A stretch of DNA of 54,042 nucleotides from assembly GCA_009773415.1 (NCBI GenBank), contig WSNO01000017.1, forward strand, positions 1 through 54,042, written 5' to 3'. A program made the translations under genes and the position numbers. Origin of the DNA: Nitrospirota bacterium (GTDB lineage Bacteria; Nitrospirota; Thermodesulfovibrionia; Thermodesulfovibrionales; Dissulfurispiraceae). The number at the start of each line of letters is the position of its first letter. The stretch's first letter is position 1. Of this stretch, positions 26,780 through 35,051 are shown piece by piece. The notes below the pieces were generated by a model. It saw only the letters and a list, made by a program, of their open reading frames with translations. It did not search any database and was not told the origin of the DNA.

Positions 26780-28101
26780 GCCTTCACGCTTACCATTGTC
26801 TCAGGAGCTTCTATCCGGTTGAACTGGTCATGAATGGCGTCAGGGACATCAAGCACCTGCACCGACAGCAAAGAAAGCCCGCCCTGCCGGAACGTTTTTT
26901 TCAGATCTTCAGCATGTTCGGTCATGCGGGCTTTCAATGCGGGATCTTCAGCCCAGAACGAGACGGCATAGTCTGCCCCGTTTTTTATAACGAGCACCGA
27001 GATGCGCCCGTATTCCTCAAGGTTCAGATTGATTCGGCAGGTGCTGAGTCCGCCGCAGATGCCCATCCGGCCACCCTGCTTAAACGCGATATCGCCCTCC
27101 CGCAGCTGCTTCCAGTCTAACGGCAAAAAGGTGTAGAACGATTCTGTTGTCTTTGAAAGAAGCTGGAAGGTCTCGATATCTTTCAGCAGTCCGTTGACCT
27201 GCTGCGCAAGGGTTTGCGGAGCAGCTTTCGCTCCATCTCCCTGCAACCCTGCTCCTGTTTTGACAGAGCCGTCTATCTGGCCATCCGCCATAGCAGCCTT
27301 GAGACCGAGAAGCAACGCCTTCAGATCATGGCGAATCGAGTCAGGAACTGCCGCACTCTTTCCGCCCTGGGCAGCCGTCGGAAGGTCAGCAGCAGTCTGC
27401 TGAAGAGTGAGCGTTTTCAGCAGACTGCTGAGAGCCTCCGCGCGCAACTTCGCCTCAAATGAGACTCCCGTATTTGCAAGCGACGCCTTGAGCGATCCCG
27501 CCATAAGACGCTCGATATCCAACATCAGCCCGTTTTTCAACAGCGACTGCTGCCCGGCAGCACCTTCGGAAGATTTCGGGAGCAATTGGCCGATTAGAGC
27601 GTCAAGCCGTGCGCCGATACTCTGTCCGGCAGACTTCAGGCTGTCGGTCAGCAGAGTCTGAAGCTGCATACGCATATCACGCGGGATATCAGAGGCATCC
27701 GCGGGAAGTGATTTGATCAGATTCTGGATTAATGCAGAGTCAACCTTCTCTGCTCCTGAGGATACAGCAGACGACAGAGTTTTTATCAGCAAGGCGAGCG
27801 CCTGCGATTTTGCATCAAGGCCCTGTCCCTTAGGTTCAGAGCCGAGATACTTCAGAGTAAGCTGTTGCCCGTCAACCGGCAGGCTCGTTACCTTGAAGTA
27901 CGCAGTCGAGTCTTTTTCCATGGGGATTGAGGTCTGGGCTGTAATGACGCTGCCCTTTATTTTCAGCTCAATACTGCCCGACGGCAGATTCTCCAGCACG
28001 TTGGCGCTCACAACTTCGCCGACCTTGAACTGAAGTGGTTTGCCGGATTTTTCAAGTGAGAGAACCCCGTTGTCGAAGCTGACAATCTTGAAATTAATCA
28101 T
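26776..28101 (-). CDS. FliK-like flagellar hook-length control protein
   Basis: This 441-residue protein has an N-terminal beta-rich part (MINFKIVSFDNGVLSLEKSG and a KVGEVVSANVLENLPSG segment), a long low-complexity middle rich in Ala, Ser, Leu, Gln and Lys (about 90-320), and a C-terminal Flg_hook-like domain (about 330-425: FYTFLPLDWKQLREGDIAFK, then INLNLEEYGRISVLVIKNG). FliK acts as a ruler and triggers the export switch by contacting FlhB, which fits the neighbouring FlhB-like gene. The ATG at 28101 follows AGGGTCAGCC; the longer frame from 28137 reads through an AT-rich promoter region. Confidence 0.8.
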   Translation of the reverse strand: MINFKIVSFDNGVLSLEKSGKPLQFKVGEVVSANVLENLPSGSIELKIKGSVITAQTSIPMEKDSTAYFKVTSLPVDGQQLTLKYLGSEPKGQGLDAKSQALALLIKTLSSAVSSGAEKVDSALIQNLIKSLPADASDIPRDMRMQLQTLLTDSLKSAGQSIGARLDALIGQLLPKSSEGAAGQQSLLKNGLMLDIERLMAGSLKASLANTGVSFEAKLRAEALSSLLKTLTLQQTAADLPTAAQGGKSAAVPDSIRHDLKALLLGLKAAMADGQIDGSVKTGAGLQGDGAKAAPQTLAQQVNGLLKDIETFQLLSKTTESFYTFLPLDWKQLREGDIAFKQGGRMGICGGLSTCRINLNLEEYGRISVLVIKNGADYAVSFWAEDPALKARMTEHAEDLKKTFRQGGLSLLSVQVLDVPDAIHDQFNRIEAPETMVSVKA

Positions 28102-28198
28102 GGCTGACCCTATTATATACCAATATATTATCGACATATATAAACCTGACTAAAGGATTTTCCGTCACTGTCCGGCTTGAATCCCGAAAGGAGTGCAC

Positions 28199-29464
28199 AT
28201 GCTCAACGCCCGTTTTGTCCGTGAAAACATAGAAATTGTACAAGATGCCCTTGCCAGACGGGGAGCTGACGCCGATCTGTCCGGCTTTGTGCAGACCGAA
28301 CAGGAGCGCCTAAGTCTCGTCCGGGAAGCTGAAAGCCTGAGGAATACGCGAAATGTTGTCTCTGAAAAAATCGGCATGCTCAAGCGGGCGAAAGAAAGTG
28401 CCGACCACCTCATGGTGGAGATGAAAAGTGTTGCTGATCGCATCAGAGAAATTGATGAGATGCTGAAAAACATCGAGGAAAAACAGGCGTTTTTTCTGCT
28501 GACCATTCCGAACCTTCCTGACGAAACGGTACCGTTCGGCAGGGATGAAGCCGGCAATATCGAAGTGCGGAAATGCGGGGAGCCCCGGCAGTTCGACTTC
28601 GAGCCGCTCAACCATTGGGATATTGCCGAGCCGCTCGATATTATAGACTTTGAGCGGGGTGCAAAAATAGCGGGAGCCCGCTTTTCGGTCATCAAGGGAG
28701 CTGGAGCCCGGCTGGAGCGGGCACTCATGAACTTCATGCTCGATCACAACACGGCACGCGGATACAGGGAAATATCCCCCCCGCTGCTGGTGAATCGCGC
28801 CTCGATGACCGGGACCGGCCAGCTGCCGAAGTTCGAGGCGGATCTGTTCAAGACCGCTGACCCCGAGTTCTTCCTGATACCGACCGCTGAAGTTCCGGTA
28901 ACCAACCTGCACCGCGACGAAATTCTGAGTGAAGAGCATCTGCCGCTGTATTACACGGCTTTCACCCCCTGCTTCCGGAGCGAGGCGGGTTCGCACGGAA
29001 AAGATGTACGCGGACTCATCCGCCAGCACCAGTTCAACAAGGTCGAACTCGTCAAGTTTGTTAAGCCGGAAGAATCCTTCAATGAACTCGAAACGCTGAC
29101 GGCGGATGCCGAAAATATCCTGCAACTACTCGGACTGCCCTATCGCACCATTGTGCTCTGCACCGGGGACATGGGCTTCGGTTCGGCAAAGACGTATGAT
29201 ATTGAAGTCTGGCTTCCGGGGCAGCAGAAGTACCGGGAAATTTCGTCCTGTTCTAATTTTACCGATTTTCAGGCACGGCGCGCAGGCATCCGCTTCCGGC
29301 GAACCGGGAAGAAGGGCACCGAGTTCGTGCATACCCTGAACGGCTCAGGCCTTGCAATTGGCAGAACACTGGTTGCCGTTCTCGAAAATTATCAGCAGAA
29401 AGACGGAACAGTCATTATTCCGGAAGCGCTGCGCTCCTATTTCGGCGCAGAGAAAATAGCATAA
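28199..29464 (+). CDS. serS: Serine--tRNA ligase
   Basis: This class II aminoacyl-tRNA synthetase attaches serine to tRNA-Ser. The 421-residue protein has the N-terminal antiparallel coiled coil that holds the tRNA (about 30-100), then the catalytic domain with motif 2 ([25 protein letters not shown], two runs near residues 255-280), [10 protein letters not shown] near 230 and motif 3 ([20 protein letters not shown]). Length fits the bacterial family. The ATG at 28199 has AAGGAG five bases upstream; an in-frame GTG at 28193 overlaps that site. It is divergent from fliK with AT-rich promoter sequence between. Confidence 0.96.
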   Translation: MLNARFVRENIEIVQDALARRGADADLSGFVQTEQERLSLVREAESLRNTRNVVSEKIGMLKRAKESADHLMVEMKSVADRIREIDEMLKNIEEKQAFFLLTIPNLPDETVPFGRDEAGNIEVRKCGEPRQFDFEPLNHWDIAEPLDIIDFERGAKIAGARFSVIKGAGARLERALMNFMLDHNTARGYREISPPLLVNRASMTGTGQLPKFEADLFKTADPEFFLIPTAEVPVTNLHRDEILSEEHLPLYYTAFTPCFRSEAGSHGKDVRGLIRQHQFNKVELVKFVKPEESFNELETLTADAENILQLLGLPYRTIVLCTGDMGFGSAKTYDIEVWLPGQQKYREISSCSNFTDFQARRAGIRFRRTGKKGTEFVHTLNGSGLAIGRTLVAVLENYQQKDGTVIIPEALRSYFGAEKIA

Positions 29465-29502
29465 CGCCTTCTCATGCATGAAAAACCTTGGGCGCTCGCT
29501 TG

Positions 29503-29531
29503 TTGTGCTCCCGGCTTTTTTCTCCTATAAT
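29503..29531 (+). promoter_or_regulatory. Promoter giving a leaderless start for the PAS histidine kinase
   Basis: TTGTGC (29503-29508), a 17-base spacer and TATAAT (29526-29531) precede the ATG at 29539 by seven bases, so transcription should begin at or next to the start codon. There is no ribosome-binding sequence. The run of six T in the spacer could also serve as the tail of a weak serS terminator. Confidence 0.55.
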
Positions 29532-29538
29532 TTATAGT

Positions 29539-30582
29539 ATGGAAAAAGAACGTCTCTACAAAACTATTATCAGCAATCTGCCCTATGGCTTCATGGCGGT
29601 GGATCATGACGGTGTTACTGTCGATTTCAATAAGGCTGCCGAGCAGATAACCGGCTTCACGCGCGAGGAGGTCATCGGCAAATCACATGTAGCGCTTTTT
29701 CATAAGGCTGCCGACAATGTTGCCTGCCCGTTGTGGCGGTATGCTTTCGAGCATCAGCATGACATGCTCTCCGTCGAGCATGTCATCACAAAAAAAAACG
29801 GTGAGCAGGCCATTCTTTCCGTAAGCATTGCGCCCCTTATTGATGACAGCGGAAGATTTGTCGGCGGAATTCAGCTCCTGCATGATGTGACTGACCAGAA
29901 AAAGCGGGAACGGGAACGAAAAAATGTGCTGTCAATGTTTGCGCATGATATGAAGAACTCCGTGCTTATTGCGAGCGGTTTTGTCAGCCGGCTTGAAGCC
30001 CGGAAAAGCGGTCCTCTCACGGAGGAGCAATGCTCTGATCTCTCGACAGTGCGTCAGGAGCTCTCCGCTCTGGAGAAAATGATATTCGACTTTCTCCAGT
30101 TTTCACGATTTGAGGCAAATGAATGCGTTCCGGTGAAGTCGCCGTTCTCCCTTGCCGAAGCCCTTTCACAGTGCATTGAGACCGTCAGGGGGGAGGCGGG
30201 AGAAAAGAGCATCCGGCTGAACATTGATGTGCCTCAAGGCGATTCTTCCCTGTTGAACGGTGACAGGGAAATGATTAAGCGGGTCATCATGAACCTTCTG
30301 GACAACGCAATCAAATATACGCATCCCGGAGGTTCCGTTATGGCACGCATCTTCATGCTGCCGGACAGGGCCACTGTGGAGATCCGCGATACCGGCATCG
30401 GCATACCGGAAGACATGGTGCCGTTCATTTTCGATGCATTCTTCCGCGCGGACAAAACAACGAAAGGATCGGGGCTCGGACTCTTCATCGTAAAAACAAT
30501 CCTCGATGCCCACGACGGCTCCGTCACGGTCAAAAGCGTGGTCGGCAAAGGCAGCACCTTTTCTTTTTCACTGCCCCTCTGA
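29539..30582 (+). CDS. Soluble PAS-domain sensor histidine kinase
   Basis: This 347-residue kinase has no membrane segment or signal. A PAS domain fills about 8-115 (GFMAVDHDGVTVDFNKAAEQITGFTREEVIGK, in two runs), a HisKA dimerisation helix carries the phospho-acceptor His in MFAHDMKNSVLIASGF near 137, and the HATPase domain shows the N box NLLDNAIKYTHPGG, G1 DTGIGIPEDMVPF and G2 GSGLGLFIVKTI. PAS residues include a Cys (NVACPLWRY) that could respond to redox or bind a cofactor. No response regulator lies beside it, so it is an orphan kinase. The ATG at 29539 fits the leaderless promoter; a longer frame overlaps that promoter. Confidence 0.92.
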   Translation: MEKERLYKTIISNLPYGFMAVDHDGVTVDFNKAAEQITGFTREEVIGKSHVALFHKAADNVACPLWRYAFEHQHDMLSVEHVITKKNGEQAILSVSIAPLIDDSGRFVGGIQLLHDVTDQKKRERERKNVLSMFAHDMKNSVLIASGFVSRLEARKSGPLTEEQCSDLSTVRQELSALEKMIFDFLQFSRFEANECVPVKSPFSLAEALSQCIETVRGEAGEKSIRLNIDVPQGDSSLLNGDREMIKRVIMNLLDNAIKYTHPGGSVMARIFMLPDRATVEIRDTGIGIPEDMVPFIFDAFFRADKTTKGSGLGLFIVKTILDAHDGSVTVKSVVGKGSTFSFSLPL

Positions 30583-30595
30583 GCGTCCCGTCCTC

Positions 30596-31813
30596 TCACA
30601 GCAACCGCAGGATCAAATACTGAGCGAATGCTGCCGCCATGAGAACCGTCGTCGAGATGATTATGGGCCGGTAGGTGCGCCAGAGGTCTGCCTTGAAATA
30701 CTCGCGTGTCAGCACCAGGCAGAGATGCACCGGTGAAAGCAGCACACCCGCATAGCCTGAGGCAAACGCAAAGGTGATATCGGCAAGGGTGACGCCTCCC
30801 GCTATACTGATAAGTAAGGGGAAGGTACTCCCGACCGGCGCCATGGTTATTCCGGTGAGTAATCCCGTCACAAACGGCAGAACAAAAAGAAGCGGCGGGA
30901 GCGGAATCTGCTGCTGCGCGCAATACTGGCTGATATGTCCGACCGCCCCGGAATTTTCTAAAGCGAATTTGAAGATCATGATCCCGACAATAAGCACTAC
31001 GACGTCTTTCGAAAATCCGTATCGGACGGTTCTCAGCATATCCCGGGCGCCGACGCGGTAGAACATAAACAATGCAAAAACCGTTGCGGCAAGCACATGT
31101 TCAAGCCGCTGATGCAGCACGATAACTGCAAAGAGAATAGCGGCAAGCGGCAAGAAGTTCAGCAGGATATGCCACTCTTTTTTCAGGGGAAGGGATTCTC
31201 CGCCCGGCGGATTTTTGAACGCGCCGCTGATGCTGCGCATGCTGAGCACCAGCCCGGTAGCAAGTGCGACGGCTCCATAGACGGCATTGGTAAGCATAAG
31301 CTGCCTGAGTTCCAGGCCTGACAAGGCCGCCGCAAATACCAGCGCCGGATAAAGAGGAAGAAACGGCTCCCAGACATGGCGGAACCAGTAATTGATAAAA
31401 CTCTTCTCTTCAGGACACACCTTCAGGCCGCGCGTAGCCTCCTCAACCATCGGGGCGGAAAAGTATGCCCCGCCAAGGGACGGCAGCATGCCGATAAGAA
31501 GCGGCATCGAAATGATGACCGCCTTTTTGTTTTTTAGGTACATGCGCGCCGCCTCCATCATGCGCGCCAGAACCTGTTGCTCCCTGAGCACCATTTCGAC
31601 CATGCGGATAAGGGTAAGAGCGAGAAGGAACTGCCAGGTCACCGCATCGGTGAGAGCGGCGACAACCGTCTGTCCGATTGCCGGAACCGGCATAAGATAA
31701 AGCAGGGCGAGCAGTCCGGACGCAAGCAGAAGTATGTAACCGATGTTCCATTTAAAGCGCACAAGAGCAAGAATGAGACCGAATACGGCGGCAAGACGAA
31801 GCACATCAAGCAT
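30596..31813 (-). CDS. DUF401 family integral membrane protein
   Basis: This 405-residue polytopic protein has about ten to twelve hydrophobic segments. The opening MLDVLRLAAVFGLILALVRF, GMLPSLGGAYFSAPMVEEAT (about 107-126) and FINYWFRHVWEPFLPLYPAL (about 138-157) are characteristic of DUF401 (PF04165), which resembles the citrate or dicarboxylate transporter fold. ITMAPVGSTFPLL in the second half looks like the matching re-entrant loop. The substrate is unknown. It is convergent with the histidine kinase and divergent from DUF3842, and seems to be made from a leaderless mRNA. Confidence 0.85.
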   Translation of the reverse strand: MLDVLRLAAVFGLILALVRFKWNIGYILLLASGLLALLYLMPVPAIGQTVVAALTDAVTWQFLLALTLIRMVEMVLREQQVLARMMEAARMYLKNKKAVIISMPLLIGMLPSLGGAYFSAPMVEEATRGLKVCPEEKSFINYWFRHVWEPFLPLYPALVFAAALSGLELRQLMLTNAVYGAVALATGLVLSMRSISGAFKNPPGGESLPLKKEWHILLNFLPLAAILFAVIVLHQRLEHVLAATVFALFMFYRVGARDMLRTVRYGFSKDVVVLIVGIMIFKFALENSGAVGHISQYCAQQQIPLPPLLFVLPFVTGLLTGITMAPVGSTFPLLISIAGGVTLADITFAFASGYAGVLLSPVHLCLVLTREYFKADLWRTYRPIIISTTVLMAAAFAQYLILRLL

Positions 31814-31819
31814 TTTTTA

Positions 31820-31825
31820 AGTATA
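31820..31825 (-). promoter_or_regulatory. -10 box giving a leaderless start for DUF401
   Basis: TATACT on the minus strand is followed by exactly six bases and then the ATG at 31813. No Shine-Dalgarno sequence can fit. No good -35 is visible at 17 bases. It faces the DUF3842 promoter 28 bases away. Confidence 0.5.
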
Positions 31826-31853
31826 GCACGGTTTCTCCCCTGATGGCGCTTGG

Positions 31854-31883
31854 TTGACACCCTCTGCGAGCGCTCTCTATACT
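31854..31883 (+). promoter_or_regulatory. Strong promoter giving a leaderless start for DUF3842
   Basis: A perfect TTGACA (31854-31859), an 18-base spacer and TATACT (31878-31883) precede the ATG at 31890 by six bases. Initiation should fall on the A of the ATG. The 18-base spacer is the same as in both metY promoters. Confidence 0.65.
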
Positions 31884-31889
31884 TTATGC

Positions 31890-32306
31890 ATGAAACGCAT
31901 TGCGGTTATTGACGGGCAGGGAGGTGGCATTGGAGCGCTGATAATCAGAGCCATTCGGGAGACGTTCGGCGAAAAAATGGAAATCCTTGCGCTCGGGACG
32001 AATTCCACGGCAACCTCTGCGATGATGAAGGCGCGTGCAAACAAAGGCGCCACAGGAGAGAATGCGATTCTGTGGAACGCCCCTAAAGTTGACATGATTG
32101 CCGGACCGCTGAGTATCGTGCTTGCCAACGCCATGCTGGGCGAGCTGACGCCTCGCATGGCCGAAGCTATAGCTTCATCACCCGCCCGGTGCTATCTGCT
32201 GCCGGTGAATCAGGAGGGTGTCGAGATCATCGGGGTCGTAAAAGATCCTCTGCCGCACATGATAGAACAACTGATGATGCACATGAAGGAGGATTGCCGT
32301 GTGTGA
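31890..32306 (+). CDS. DUF3842 family protein
   Basis: This 138-residue protein starts MKRIAVIDGQGGGIGALIIR, a glycine-rich nucleotide-type loop that is the hallmark of DUF3842. LALGTNSTATSAMMKARANKG and AGPLSIVLANAMLGELTP follow. The family is found mainly in anaerobes and its role is unknown. It overlaps the CooT-like gene by eight bases, and that pairing may point to metal or anaerobic metabolism. The in-frame TTG at 31854 is the -35 box and is not a start. Confidence 0.85.
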   Translation: MKRIAVIDGQGGGIGALIIRAIRETFGEKMEILALGTNSTATSAMMKARANKGATGENAILWNAPKVDMIAGPLSIVLANAMLGELTPRMAEAIASSPARCYLLPVNQEGVEIIGVVKDPLPHMIEQLMMHMKEDCRV

Positions 32307-32490
32307 GGCGAATGCTTATATTTATAGGGACGGCAAGGAAGAGCTCTACCTTGAAAGCGTCGATGTTCTGATTCCGGAGGGGAAGACGGTCTTTTTGAAA
32401 AATCTTTTTGGCGAACAAAAGACGCTTCGGGGTGCCGTAAAGGAAATTTCGTTGCTGCGCCACCGCATTGTTCTAGAGGAGTCCGAATAG
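32299..32490 (+). CDS. CooT-like nickel-binding protein
   Basis: This 63-residue protein begins MCEANAYIYRDGKEELYLES, the signature of CooT, a small dimeric protein of carbon monoxide dehydrogenase operons that binds nickel through Cys2. The rest (VDVLIPEGKTVFLKNLFGEQ, GAVKEISLLRHRIVLEE) is a small beta-barrel. The start is GTG at 32299 with GGAGG six bases upstream. No carbon monoxide dehydrogenase gene is present here, so a general metal-handling role or a non-nickel ligand remains possible. It is followed immediately by the lipoate ligase-like gene. Confidence 0.82.
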   Translation: MCEANAYIYRDGKEELYLESVDVLIPEGKTVFLKNLFGEQKTLRGAVKEISLLRHRIVLEESE

Positions 32491-33326
32491 CCGCTCCTGT
32501 TGTATCCTGGCGTCTCATTCGCACCGGGGCGGGGTCCGCAGCATGTAATATGGCGCTTGATGAGGCTATTTCCATTTCCGTTCGGACCGGGAGCTGCCCG
32601 CCGACACTCCGCCTGTACGGATGGGCGGCCCCTTCGGTAAGCATTGGCGTATTTCAGTCCCTCGATGATATTCACCACGACTACTGCGCTGCCAAAGAAA
32701 TAGCGATAGTGCGGAGGCCGACCGGCGGCCGGGCCATTCTTCACGGCGACGAAGTTACCTACAGTTTTTCTGCGCGGAACACGGGCATGTTCTCCCGCGG
32801 TCTTTATCCTGCGTTCTACGCTCTCGGCAGAGCCTTCAAGGCAGCATTCGGGCTTCTGGGGCTTGACGCGGAAATGAAAAAACACCCGGCACGGGGAGCG
32901 TCGCTTTCCGGCAGCGCCAGATGCTTTGCGTCAGTCTCTTACGGTGAGCTTACCCTCCAGGGACAGAAAATAATAGGGTCTGCGCAGAAGAGATGGACGG
33001 ATGGTTTTCTGCAGCAGGGATGCATCCCGCTTTCTCTCGACCATGATCTGGAGGCGCGGGTATTCAGGCATCATTCTGCTGCCGGCGGCAGGAGCGGACT
33101 GCGGCAGTATCTGCCGGATATAGCGGCTGCTCAGATGGAAGCCGCTATTGTTGCGGGCGTTGAGAAAGAGTTTCCGGTTCGGCTGATTGAGGAGCAGCCG
33201 TCTCCTGAAGAGCAGGCTCTTGCGGATCGGCTGGCTGCTGAGAAGTATCGGACGGCTGTGCAGGCAAAACATCGGGAGAGGAAGCCTCTGTCTTATAATA
33301 GTAATGAAAAAGCACCGCAATCATGA
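32487..33326 (+). CDS. Lipoate--protein ligase A / octanoyltransferase-like protein with a non-standard start
   Basis: The protein belongs to the BPL/LplA/LipB family. NMALDEAISIS, IVRRPTGGRAILHGDEVTYSF (GGRA lipoyl-binding loop, in two runs) and GQKIIGSAQKRWTDGFLQQG with the catalytic Lys are all present. The family-typical lead-in W(R)LI(R)TG...NMALDE is encoded in frame upstream of the first ATG (32550), but no ATG, GTG or TTG starts it. GAGGAG (32476-32481) stands five bases before an ATA at 32487, which would give about 279 residues. If translation begins at 32550 the first strand is lost. The last 180 bases overlap the opposing gene. Confidence 0.75.
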   Translation: MAAPVVSWRLIRTGAGSAACNMALDEAISISVRTGSCPPTLRLYGWAAPSVSIGVFQSLDDIHHDYCAAKEIAIVRRPTGGRAILHGDEVTYSFSARNTGMFSRGLYPAFYALGRAFKAAFGLLGLDAEMKKHPARGASLSGSARCFASVSYGELTLQGQKIIGSAQKRWTDGFLQQGCIPLSLDHDLEARVFRHHSAAGGRSGLRQYLPDIAAAQMEAAIVAGVEKEFPVRLIEEQPSPEEQALADRLAAEKYRTAVQAKHRERKPLSYNSNEKAPQS

Positions 33327-34191
33327 GCATGCTGACATATGCATGTGCTGCCTGCGTAACGAGCTGATAGGGAACCGAAAGCAGAGCGCCGACCACCGGC
33401 AGCACCACAAATCCGGCACCAATCAGCATCACGATAGCACCAATACCAATATATCCGAGTAAAACGATGCCAAGAAATCCAAAGGCTCCCGGTCGCTCGT
33501 GCAGATAATGCAGCGTTGTCTTGAGCGTCGCAATCGGACGGGTCTTGTGGAACGTCATCGCTGCAAAGCCATAAAAGGTTACAGAAAGAGGAAATAGCAG
33601 GAGCACCAGTCCTACGGAAAGCAAAACAAGACGAAAAAATATGGCGAGAAAATAGGCGAGGGTTGCCTCCTGCTGCTGGGCAAGTTCGATTATTCTGGCT
33701 GCTCCGTCGCCGATAATGCCAATCAGGAAGGCCAGAAACAGGAAGCAGAGGCCCGCGACATTTGAATAAATAAACACCGGCACGAAACGCCGCCTTCCTT
33801 GCGCAATGAAGTCCTTGACAGAAAACCGGTGCTGCGGATTGACAATCGCTTCGCCAAGAACGCCGATAGCGCCGCCGAACATGAATACCCAAAGTACCAC
33901 AAGGAATGAAAAATACAGGAGCAGGCCGAACATCACAAAAATGGCAACCCCGATATATTTTGCCAGGGCATCACCAGCCCCGCGAAAGACCGAAAAGATG
34001 TCCGACACTTCACGGGCACGCATGATGTCCGTCAGATCCAGACCAAAAAGAACAAACGCTATCGCAATGGGAATTCCTACAAAGAGGAAAAAGCTGAAAA
34101 ACGTGATGAAAATGAAAGCAAACTGCATAAGAACAAGCTGCCAGGTGCGATGGACAGTATGCACAGCGTCGCTTAAAACTGTGAGGTTCAT
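33145..34191 (-). CDS. Polytopic membrane protein of unknown function
   Basis: This 348-residue protein has about six membrane helices (about 22-50, 78-108, 145-168, 188-210, 247-285 as one or two, and 290-305). It ends in a hydrophilic Pro, Gln, Ala and Glu-rich tail of some 55 residues (TEASSPDVLPAQPSDTSQQP and onwards). I do not recognise a named family; the layout resembles DUF4013 or glycerophosphodiesterase membrane-domain proteins. It is the last gene after lpxI in the lipid A operon (29-base gap). Its tail overlaps the 3' end of the lipoate ligase-like gene on the other strand. Confidence 0.7.
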   Translation of the reverse strand: MNLTVLSDAVHTVHRTWQLVLMQFAFIFITFFSFFLFVGIPIAIAFVLFGLDLTDIMRAREVSDIFSVFRGAGDALAKYIGVAIFVMFGLLLYFSFLVVLWVFMFGGAIGVLGEAIVNPQHRFSVKDFIAQGRRRFVPVFIYSNVAGLCFLFLAFLIGIIGDGAARIIELAQQQEATLAYFLAIFFRLVLLSVGLVLLLFPLSVTFYGFAAMTFHKTRPIATLKTTLHYLHERPGAFGFLGIVLLGYIGIGAIVMLIGAGFVVLPVVGALLSVPYQLVTQAAHAYVSMLMIAVLFHYYYKTEASSPDVLPAQPSDTSQQPADPQEPALQETAAPQSAEPETLSQRPQQ

Positions 34192-34220
34192 GACAAGGAT
34201 ACCGCTCCCTCCGCCTTTTA

Positions 34221-35051
34221 TTAAGGTCGGATTCCTTCAATTACTGCAGGGCTGACACCGACAATGATTATGCCTGCCTGATCTGCCCGGCTGACCAAAT
34301 CCTGCTTCTTTACAATAATGCTTCTGCCGGCCTCCAGCGCAAGAACGACGGCTCCAGCGCTCATCATCGTCTCGATAGTCGTCATTCCGATGACCGGAAC
34401 GTCGAGGCGCAAGTCCTGCTGAGGCTTGCTGACCTTCACGACGACCGCGCCGCCGTGAGCATATGCCCCTCCGCGGAGAATCGCCTCATCCGTCCCTTCT
34501 ATTGCTTCTACCGCCATGACCGCCTTGTCCTTCACCACCACCGTCTGACCGATGTCCATGCCGCCGATCCCCTTGGCAATTGTCCATCCGAAAGCAATGT
34601 CCTTCCACTGGTCTTTGGACGGGCGCGAGCGGGTAATGACACCTTCGGTCATAAGCAGGCCGGGGCTGAATGCCGCGGTATCAATGATAGAGATGCCTTC
34701 TTTCAGCAATTCAGCAGTCAGCGCGTTCAGAATGCCGTCGTCTGTCCGATCCTTCAACGTAAAAAGCAGCTTCATCGCGCGCAGATCCGGCGTAATCCTG
34801 CCCTCAAACATCAGAGACTTCGGCACCTTTCCGGCCATGATTGCCTGCTGCACGCCTTTTTTCTGCAGGTACTCGATGAGAGAGCCGAGTTTGCCGACGT
34901 TGAGCCAGCAAAAACTGTCGGCGATCTTTTCGAGATCAGGAACGGCAAGGTGTTCAAGGGCAGCAACAACGACGCGGTATCCCCGGGCCCGGGCGTCTTC
35001 CGCGATGACCAGCGGAAGCTCGCCGCTTCCGGCGATGATGCCTATCTGCAT
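34221..35051 (-). CDS. lpxI: UDP-2,3-diacylglucosamine pyrophosphatase LpxI
   Basis: LpxI cuts UDP-2,3-diacylglucosamine to lipid X in lipid A synthesis and replaces LpxH in many non-enteric bacteria. The 276-residue protein opens MQIGIIAGSGELPLVIAEDA and contains MAGKVPKSLMFEGRITPDL near 92 and DIGQTVVVKDKAVMAVEAIEGTDEAI (about 178-203), all typical of the former DUF1009. It overlaps lpxA by ten bases. No lpxB follows in the window, although it often does. Confidence 0.93.
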   Translation of the reverse strand: MQIGIIAGSGELPLVIAEDARARGYRVVVAALEHLAVPDLEKIADSFCWLNVGKLGSLIEYLQKKGVQQAIMAGKVPKSLMFEGRITPDLRAMKLLFTLKDRTDDGILNALTAELLKEGISIIDTAAFSPGLLMTEGVITRSRPSKDQWKDIAFGWTIAKGIGGMDIGQTVVVKDKAVMAVEAIEGTDEAILRGGAYAHGGAVVVKVSKPQQDLRLDVPVIGMTTIETMMSAGAVVLALEAGRSIIVKKQDLVSRADQAGIIIVGVSPAVIEGIRP

